This document shows positions 6,325 to 9,779 of a stretch of 9,779 nt of DNA, piece by piece (position 1 is the first letter of the stretch; the number at the start of each line of letters is the position of its first letter). Position numbers and translations under genes: made by a program. Source of the DNA: an uncultured Aliterella sp. (GTDB lineage Bacteria > Cyanobacteriota > Cyanobacteriia > Cyanobacteriales > Chroococcidiopsidaceae); contig CAJQOK010000538.1 in assembly GCA_905479905.1 (NCBI GenBank), positions 1 to 9,779 of the forward strand, written 5' to 3'. The notes below the pieces were generated by a model. It did no database searches, was not told the origin of the DNA, and was given only the letters and a program-made list of their open reading frames with translations.

Positions 6325-7341
6325 CTATTCCAAGTTTAGTAACCTTTGATCGTTAATAAGCAGCGACATTGTTTCTTTCTGGGCTTCAATCGTTTTCAGT
6401 TCCTCCAACTGACTTAAAATCTTAGCGGTAATATCATCGGGAAGTTGCTTTGCCAAGGTAGAAGTCTCGTAATCTATGGTCAACATATTGCAAATATGTT
6501 CGTATCCTGTAATTAGACTCTGTGTTAAAAGCAAATTATTTTCTAAGACGTTAATTCCATTAGAGACAACGGCAATTCGAGTAGTATATAGTTCGATATT
6601 TGTATGCAACATTTTCTCTCGCAAGCTTTTTAGACGATTTATTAGTCTTAAATCATCTTCGCTCTCTTGATGTAGTACCTCAGATTTTTGCTCAAATTCA
6701 AATTTCTGCACCAATAATTGTTGTTCTGATGATAGTCTTGCTAATTCCCTGCGATCGCTAACTTTATGATTTTTGCGTTTGGTAACATATACGCCGATTC
6801 CAATGGCTGAAGGAGTCGCCGTAGCCATAAATACTTTATCGAATAGCGGTATCTGCAAAATTGTTGCAATTATTGTGCTGGCAGCAAACACCATACATCC
6901 TACCTTTGTACCCATTGAACGGGCTTTAGCTCCTGGTTTTTGTAGCAAATAGCTTTGAGTAGTTGTCTGGTTCTTGATCCAAGCTAAATCTTTTTGTTTC
7001 GTTTCGCGCATCGTGTAAAGCAACAGTAGCTTGTCTCCAGGCAGTGCAGCTAATTGTTCTTGTTGCCCTAGAGTAGAAAATTCTAAGGATTTCACTGTTT
7101 TGTTCGTACTTAGTAGCCGGATCTGATACGTGCGTTTATATTTGACGGTAATTTTGTTACCGTAAGTGCCACTATGTAAAACTTCTAGCGCAGAATTAAA
7201 TACTATAACTTCGCCCTGTTCTAATGTGTATTTATACCTGCATTTACTGCAAATGCCCTCAAGAAAATGCTCATAACTATCAATAGAGCTAGGAAAATAA
7301 AGCTTTTGGCGACAAGCAGGGCAGTCGAGTTGATGAGTCAT
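6325..7341 (-). CDS. Zinc-ribbon, membrane-hairpin, coiled-coil protein of unknown function
   Basis: From the ATG at 7341 this is 338 residues. The frame can be opened 10 codons earlier at a TTG (7371), but that adds only WLYFPYLFV and would sit about 9 nt from the likely transcription start, so the ATG is preferred. Near the N-terminus a CPAC...CSKC pair (Cys 7, 10, 31, 34 from this ATG) should bind zinc. A probably beta-rich domain follows, containing ALPGDKLLLLYTMRE. About residues 145-190 hold two hydrophobic stretches (VGCMVFAASTIIATILQIPL and FMATATPSAIGIGVYV). The last 130 residues are charged and helical, probably coiled coil. I do not recognise the family. It could be a membrane-anchored adaptor or sensor. 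It is on the same strand as the T4SS block but 416 bases away, so co-function is not shown. Confidence 0.8.
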   Translation of the reverse strand: MTHQLDCPACRQKLYFPSSIDSYEHFLEGICSKCRYKYTLEQGEVIVFNSALEVLHSGTYGNKITVKYKRTYQIRLLSTNKTVKSLEFSTLGQQEQLAALPGDKLLLLYTMRETKQKDLAWIKNQTTTQSYLLQKPGAKARSMGTKVGCMVFAASTIIATILQIPLFDKVFMATATPSAIGIGVYVTKRKNHKVSDRRELARLSSEQQLLVQKFEFEQKSEVLHQESEDDLRLINRLKSLREKMLHTNIELYTTRIAVVSNGINVLENNLLLTQSLITGYEHICNMLTIDYETSTLAKQLPDDITAKILSQLEELKTIEAQKETMSLLINDQRLLNLE

Positions 7342-7386
7342 TACAAATAAATAGGGGAAATACAACCACAAAAAGCAGCCGCTATG

Positions 7387-7392
7387 ATTATA
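7387..7392 (-). promoter_or_regulatory. Perfect TATAAT -10 box ahead of the zinc-ribbon gene
   Basis: The minus strand reads TATAAT at 7392-7387, with no recognisable -35 box 16-18 bases upstream. Cyanobacterial promoters that depend on an activator often show only a -10 box. Start would be near 7380, about 39 bases before the ATG at 7341, which supports that start codon. Confidence 0.4.
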
Positions 7393-7399
7393 AATTTAG

Positions 7400-7504
7400 T
7401 TTAATAAGTTCTATTGGAAGCCTGCCAAAAGGCATGATGCCTACTGTTTTATTTCTGCTGGTGGTGCTTCGGACGAAGTGCTAAAGGAATACATCAAATC
7501 TTAG
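7400..7504 (+). pseudogene. Remnant resembling the C-terminus of an IS200/IS605 TnpA transposase
   Basis: A short plus-strand frame of 34 codons, open from a stop at 7397 to TAG at 7502-7504, has no start or ribosome binding site. Its peptide contains FYWKP, then DAYCFISAGGAS, then EVLKEYIKS. This resembles the end of IS200/IS605 TnpA (HUH-type Y1 transposase): an F/Y-W-K motif, a hydrophobic Y-x-x-x-x-x-GG-A strand and turn, and a helix with the nucleophilic tyrosine in a K-x-Y-I-x-x-Q context. Here the stop comes where the conserved Gln would be expected. Everything N-terminal, including the HUH motif, is absent, so this is a decayed fragment, probably non-functional. The assignment is from memory of the family pattern; chance similarity over 30 residues is possible. 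Confidence 0.5.
7423..7442. repeat. Alternating self-complementary segment TGCC-GGCA-TGCC
   Basis: TGCC (7423), GGCA (7431) and TGCC (7438) can form two mutually exclusive hairpins: TGCC-AAAA-GGCA or AGGCA-TGA-TGCCT. On the minus strand the second is followed by TTT only, so it is a weak terminator candidate after the recombinase gene. It also lies inside the TnpA-like remnant, so it may be incidental. Confidence 0.3.
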
Positions 7505-7552
7505 GACTCGCCGATGTAATGGCAATTTCCGCTTCGCTGTGCTTGCCGAGTC
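7505..7552. repeat. Bulged long stem-loop between the TnpA-like remnant and the recombinase gene
   Basis: GACTC (7505-7509) pairs with GAGTC (7548-7552), and GGCAA (7521-7525) pairs with TTGCC (7543-7547), giving two 5-bp stems separated by an 11-nt bulge on one side. It begins directly after the TAG of the TnpA-like remnant. IS200/IS605 elements carry subterminal hairpins at this place, so this may be a relic of the right end. It is also downstream of the recombinase gene and could affect its mRNA end; no T-tract follows. Confidence 0.35.
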
Positions 7553-7646
7553 TTTAATCCCCTCCCTGCTGCGCTGAGAAAGAGGAATTTCCGACGACAA
7601 TGTTAAAAAGAAGACTGACAGGTTCATTATCTGTTTCTATTATTAC

Positions 7647-8645
7647 TTAGGAGCCGACTTCTGAGCGCATATACGGCGTATGCAACAGATTCGCTGCCTT
7701 GCGTTTAGCCGCTTCTCCCCGCCTGTCATACCGCGCCGTCGTCACAGGACTCGCGTGACCTGCCAATTTTTGCACAGTGCTAATGTCTGCCCCCCTATCT
7801 AACAAGTTACTAATAAATGTGCGGCGAAAATCATGGGGTGAGAACGAAGGAATTTGAGCTCCCTTACCACGTTGCCGTAAGATATCCAACACCGCCTGGT
7901 CAGTCATGCGCCGCGCTTCAATTTTACCCCCCTTGCGCGTGGGATAAAATAACGCCCCTGGTGCATCCCCCCGCCAAATCAACCAGTCCATCAGTGCCGC
8001 CGTCGCTCCATCATCTAAGTAAGTCGTCCGATCTTTATCCCCCTTACCTGATCGCACTGTTAAGCAGTTATCAACCATATTCCAGTCAGACAAATCTATT
8101 GCTACTACCTCAGAACGCCGTAAACCAGCCCCATACAGCACTGCAATAAGCGCTGCATCTCTGCTACCCTTCACCGTTTTGTCCTGGGCGCAAACATGAA
8201 ATAAAGCCTGTACTTCTCCTATACTCAAAGCCCTGCCCTTCAATAACCTTTGCCCTGTTTTACGCTCAATAGCGATCGCTCTATGGTAATCCTCCGCCGA
8301 CATCAGCCCTAGCTTCCAGGATTCTTCGAGTACCCGCGAAAGGGCTGCCATCATTTTATTGGCATTACTAAATGCGTATCTTTCGCTCAATTGCGTGTAA
8401 ATAGCTTGAGTATGCTGATACCTGAGTTCTGCCCAAGGAAAGTTTATGGCATCAAATTCCCCAACACTGACAAGAGTGGCGATCGTTTCTAGCGCTCCTC
8501 GCATTGTCCGCCGCGACGAAGGGCTTAACTGGGATAAATAAACCAACATTGGATTAAGAGTTAGTTTGCCAGTCGGGGCGAAGTCTTTAGTAGATTCAAG
8601 AGCGATCGCATTAACAGTCGTTATTTTTTCACTCAAAACAGCCAA
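7647..8645 (-). CDS. Tyrosine recombinase/integrase (XerC/D-like)
   Basis: This is a 332-residue site-specific recombinase with a full catalytic set. Arg176 lies in GAGLRRSEV, Lys201 in SGKGDKDR, His271 and Arg274 in SPHDFRR, His297 in LAGHAS, and the nucleophile Tyr306 in TTARYDRR. Residues about 30-135 form the usual helical N-terminal core-binding domain (SPSSRRTMRGALETIATL). Length is close to Xer and integron-like enzymes (about 300), with about 25 extra N-terminal residues. It should cut and rejoin DNA at paired short sites, either to resolve plasmid dimers or to integrate an element. The longest frame starts at TTG 8645, but AGGGA is almost adjacent to it. TTG 8636 has AGGGA nine bases upstream and may be the true start. 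G+C looks higher than in the T4SS block (53% in 7741-7800 against 40% in 4321-4380 by hand count, thin samples), hinting at separate ancestry. Confidence 0.93.
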   Translation of the reverse strand: MAVLSEKITTVNAIALESTKDFAPTGKLTLNPMLVYLSQLSPSSRRTMRGALETIATLVSVGEFDAINFPWAELRYQHTQAIYTQLSERYAFSNANKMMAALSRVLEESWKLGLMSAEDYHRAIAIERKTGQRLLKGRALSIGEVQALFHVCAQDKTVKGSRDAALIAVLYGAGLRRSEVVAIDLSDWNMVDNCLTVRSGKGDKDRTTYLDDGATAALMDWLIWRGDAPGALFYPTRKGGKIEARRMTDQAVLDILRQRGKGAQIPSFSPHDFRRTFISNLLDRGADISTVQKLAGHASPVTTARYDRRGEAAKRKAANLLHTPYMRSEVGS

Positions 8646-8679
8646 TCCCTAAAATATGTATTTATTTTAGCATAGCCTT

Positions 8680-8697
8680 TGAGAAGACCACTTCTCA
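8680..8697. promoter_or_regulatory. 7-bp inverted repeat TGAGAAG-ACCA-CTTCTCA between the divergent recombinase and Uma2 genes
   Basis: Perfect arms at 8680-8686 and 8691-8697. The left arm overlaps TTGAGA (8679-8684), a possible plus-strand -35 box with TATTTT 18 bases on (8703-8708). The right arm overlaps TGAGAA, a weak minus-strand -35 box 17 bases before TATGCT (8674-8669). One bound protein could therefore control both genes. A recombinase core site is possible, but the spacer of 4 is short for that. Confidence 0.45.
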
Positions 8698-8718
8698 TAA
8701 CCTATTTTATAAAGGAAT

Positions 8719-8739
8719 ACTCTAGCGAAACTCTAGCGA
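8719..8739. repeat. Tandem direct repeat of ACTCTAGCGA, period 11
   Basis: Two exact 10-bp copies at 8719-8728 and 8730-8739, one helical turn apart, between the divergent recombinase and Uma2 genes. Such spacing suits cooperative protein binding on one DNA face, as in operators or recombinase accessory (arm) sites. Only two copies are present, so it is not an iteron array. Confidence 0.5.
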
Positions 8740-8786
8740 CATAGCTTAGGGTACACTAAGACTTAATTGCTTTTTTGGTGACTTGT

Positions 8787-9242
8787 ATGAGTTTGAGCAA
8801 CACGACATTTAGCTTGCAAGAATTTTTATCCATGCCTGATCGTTGCGATCGCACAGAATTAGTTAATGGAGAAATTATCCCTAAAGTGTCACCAAAATAT
8901 AAGCACTCGACTTTACAATTACGGCTACTGTTGGCTTTAAATCAGTGGTGCGAATCTTCTGGATCTGGTCGGGTTCGTCCAGAATGGGCTGTAGTTTTAA
9001 AGCGCCAAGAACAAGATTGGATTCCCGTTCCCGACCTAACTTACGTTTCTTACGAGAAGCTACCTGTCGAGTGGGAGGAAGATGAGCCTTGTCCTGCCTT
9101 GGTAGAATTAGTTATCGAAATTATCTCTCCCGGTCAGTCGTTTGGTGAAATGACGAGTAAGGCGACGGATTATCTCCTAGCTGGAATAAGCCGAATCTGG
9201 GTTGTAGATAATCAAGCTCAGTCAATGAACCTATCCCAGTAA
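8787..9242 (+). pseudogene. Uma2-family (PD-(D/E)XK nuclease fold) protein, 3' end lost to IS insertion
   Basis: From ATG 8787 the frame codes 151 residues. A TTG at 8775 would add four, but GGTGA lies about five bases before the ATG, which is preferred. Uma2 marks are clear: ELVNGEII (24-31), a His at 40, VPDLTYV with Asp83, LVIEIISPG with Glu111, SKATDYLLAGI with Lys125, and the closing IWVVDN strand. Asp83, Glu111 and Lys125 are the expected metal-binding and catalytic residues of the PD-(D/E)XK fold. These proteins are abundant in cyanobacteria; their true role is poorly known. Family members usually run to about 180-200 residues. Here similarity stops after DNQAQ, and the last codons (MNLSQ) read antisense through the end of the IS. 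The active-site residues survive, but the terminal strand or helix is missing, so function is doubtful. Confidence 0.85.
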
Positions 9243-9779
9243 TAAAATTCTATTGATCCAAATGTGAATTGTGGCAAGGGAAATAAAAGCATTGAAACAA
9301 GCAGAAATTCTCTCCCATCGAACAACAAGCCTACGATATTTTCTTTGAAACCATGCGAAGCAGCGTTCTTGTTGGAAACGTGGGACTGATATTTTAATTG
9401 GCCTACCCTGATTTTTCCTTGTCTTCCAACTGCGTTTTGGTAACTGTGGTCTAATCCCACGTTTACGTAAAGCTGCTCGCAAATCCTTGGAATCGTAACC
9501 TTTATCCGCCGCTAGTACTTTGACTCGTTTGCGGGGTCTACCAGGTTGATTACTTTTGACTTTAATGCGGTCAATTAACGGCATCACTTGTTCTCGTTCA
9601 CTGCCATTGGCTGCGGTGGTGCTATTGGATAGAGGCATACCGTTACCCTCTGTCAAGGTATGAATTAAAATTCCTTTACCCTTATAACCGTACGCCACAT
9701 CCTCACCACCGCCTTTCCCAGGGGGAAAAAGACCCGTCTATCGCGCCATAGCTCCAGTTAATTAATCCTTTCTCGGAGG
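9223..9779 (-). mobile_element. IS5-family insertion sequence, one end only (runs off the right edge)
   Basis: The transposase stop (TAG, 9233-9231) lies only a few bases from where the Uma2 similarity ends, so the element's transposase-3' boundary should be between about 9220 and 9230. The exact terminal inverted repeat and target duplication cannot be set, because the other end is outside the window. The insertion broke the Uma2 gene. Confidence 0.8.
9231..9779 (-). CDS. IS5-family DDE transposase, C-terminal part, split between two frames
   Basis: The main frame (9231 to about 9719; a GTG at 9698 gives 155 residues) carries YGYKGKG, then VKVLAADKGYD with the second catalytic Asp (65), and QERCFAWFQRKYRRL with the catalytic Glu (111), ending in RWER and a hydrophobic tail. 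This is the RNase-H-fold half of an IS5-family (IS427/ISL2-like) transposase. Upstream this frame meets TAG at 9740-9738. Another frame supplies the expected preceding residues: KGLINWSYGAIDGSFSP, with the first Asp in AIDGS, entering from the right edge and leading to GKGGGED. The two join at a T5C5 tract (9730-9721) by a shift equal to +1 (or -2). This may be a mutation in the homopolymer or programmed frameshifting. The N-terminal domain is outside the window. Confidence 0.88.

Noticed and set aside
7467..7478. Perfect hairpin CTTCG-GA-CGAAG
   Set aside because: Two-base loop and no T-tract; it falls in codons of the TnpA-like remnant and is probably incidental.
7434..7484. A 16-codon hydrophobic plus-strand frame (MMPTVLFLL...)
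   Set aside because: AAAGG is almost adjacent to the ATG and the frame overlaps the better-supported TnpA-like remnant; too short to defend.
7505..7560. Possible tRNA from the GACTCG...CGAGTC arms
   Set aside because: No T-loop (GTTCGA-like) sequence, no 7-bp acceptor stem and no anticodon arm could be placed.
7620..7628. AGGTTCATT, matching the sequence at the IS end (9232-9224, minus strand), considered as an IS-end relic
   Set aside because: A shared 9-mer in nearly 10 kb is expected many times by chance, and flanking bases do not match.
7817..8149. 110-codon plus-strand frame opposite the recombinase
   Set aside because: Antisense to the catalytic domain, Pro/Ser/Leu-rich, no ribosome binding site; a shadow of the recombinase.
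1..9779. CRISPR array, rRNA genes
   Set aside because: No regularly spaced repeat units and no rRNA-like sequence were seen.

Overview
The window looks cyanobacterial. It holds six copies of the HIP1 octamer GCGATCGC (1588, 2673, 6751, 8272, 8602, 8845), where about 0.15 would be expected by chance. It also carries a Uma2-family gene and an IS5-type transposase of a kind common in cyanobacteria. No replication, relaxase or chromosomal housekeeping gene is present. The context is that of a plasmid or an integrated conjugative element, but which one cannot be decided from this sequence.

Left part (about 1-5908, all minus strand): a tightly packed type IV secretion (T4SS) gene block, transcribed right to left. 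In reading order it contains: a small helix-turn-helix protein; a VirB2-like prepilin; a large VirB4-type ATPase with an N-terminal membrane hairpin that may be a fused VirB3; a 69-residue single-pass membrane protein; an exported protein in the VirB5 position; and a multi-pass VirB6/TrbL-like protein that runs off the left edge. Genes overlap or lie a few bases apart, so one operon is likely. The order B2-(B3)B4-x-B5-B6 matches the classical virB order apart from the extra small gene. VirB8, VirB9, VirB10, VirD4 and a relaxase are not in view. Together these would make the inner-membrane platform, motor and pilus parts of a DNA-transfer channel.

Regulatory gap (5909-6324): no gene. It holds two promoter candidates pointing towards the T4SS block. 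An 8-bp dyad sits at the expected start site of the upstream one, and two short perfect hairpins lie in the leader.

Right part (6325-9779): a zinc-ribbon/membrane/coiled-coil protein of unknown function (minus); a decayed C-terminal fragment that resembles an IS200/IS605 TnpA (plus); a complete tyrosine recombinase (minus); a divergent Uma2-family gene that has lost its 3' end (plus); and the end of an IS5-family insertion sequence (minus), which truncates Uma2 and whose transposase is split between two frames. The recombinase beside two IS traces suggests the junction zone of a mobile replicon or island.
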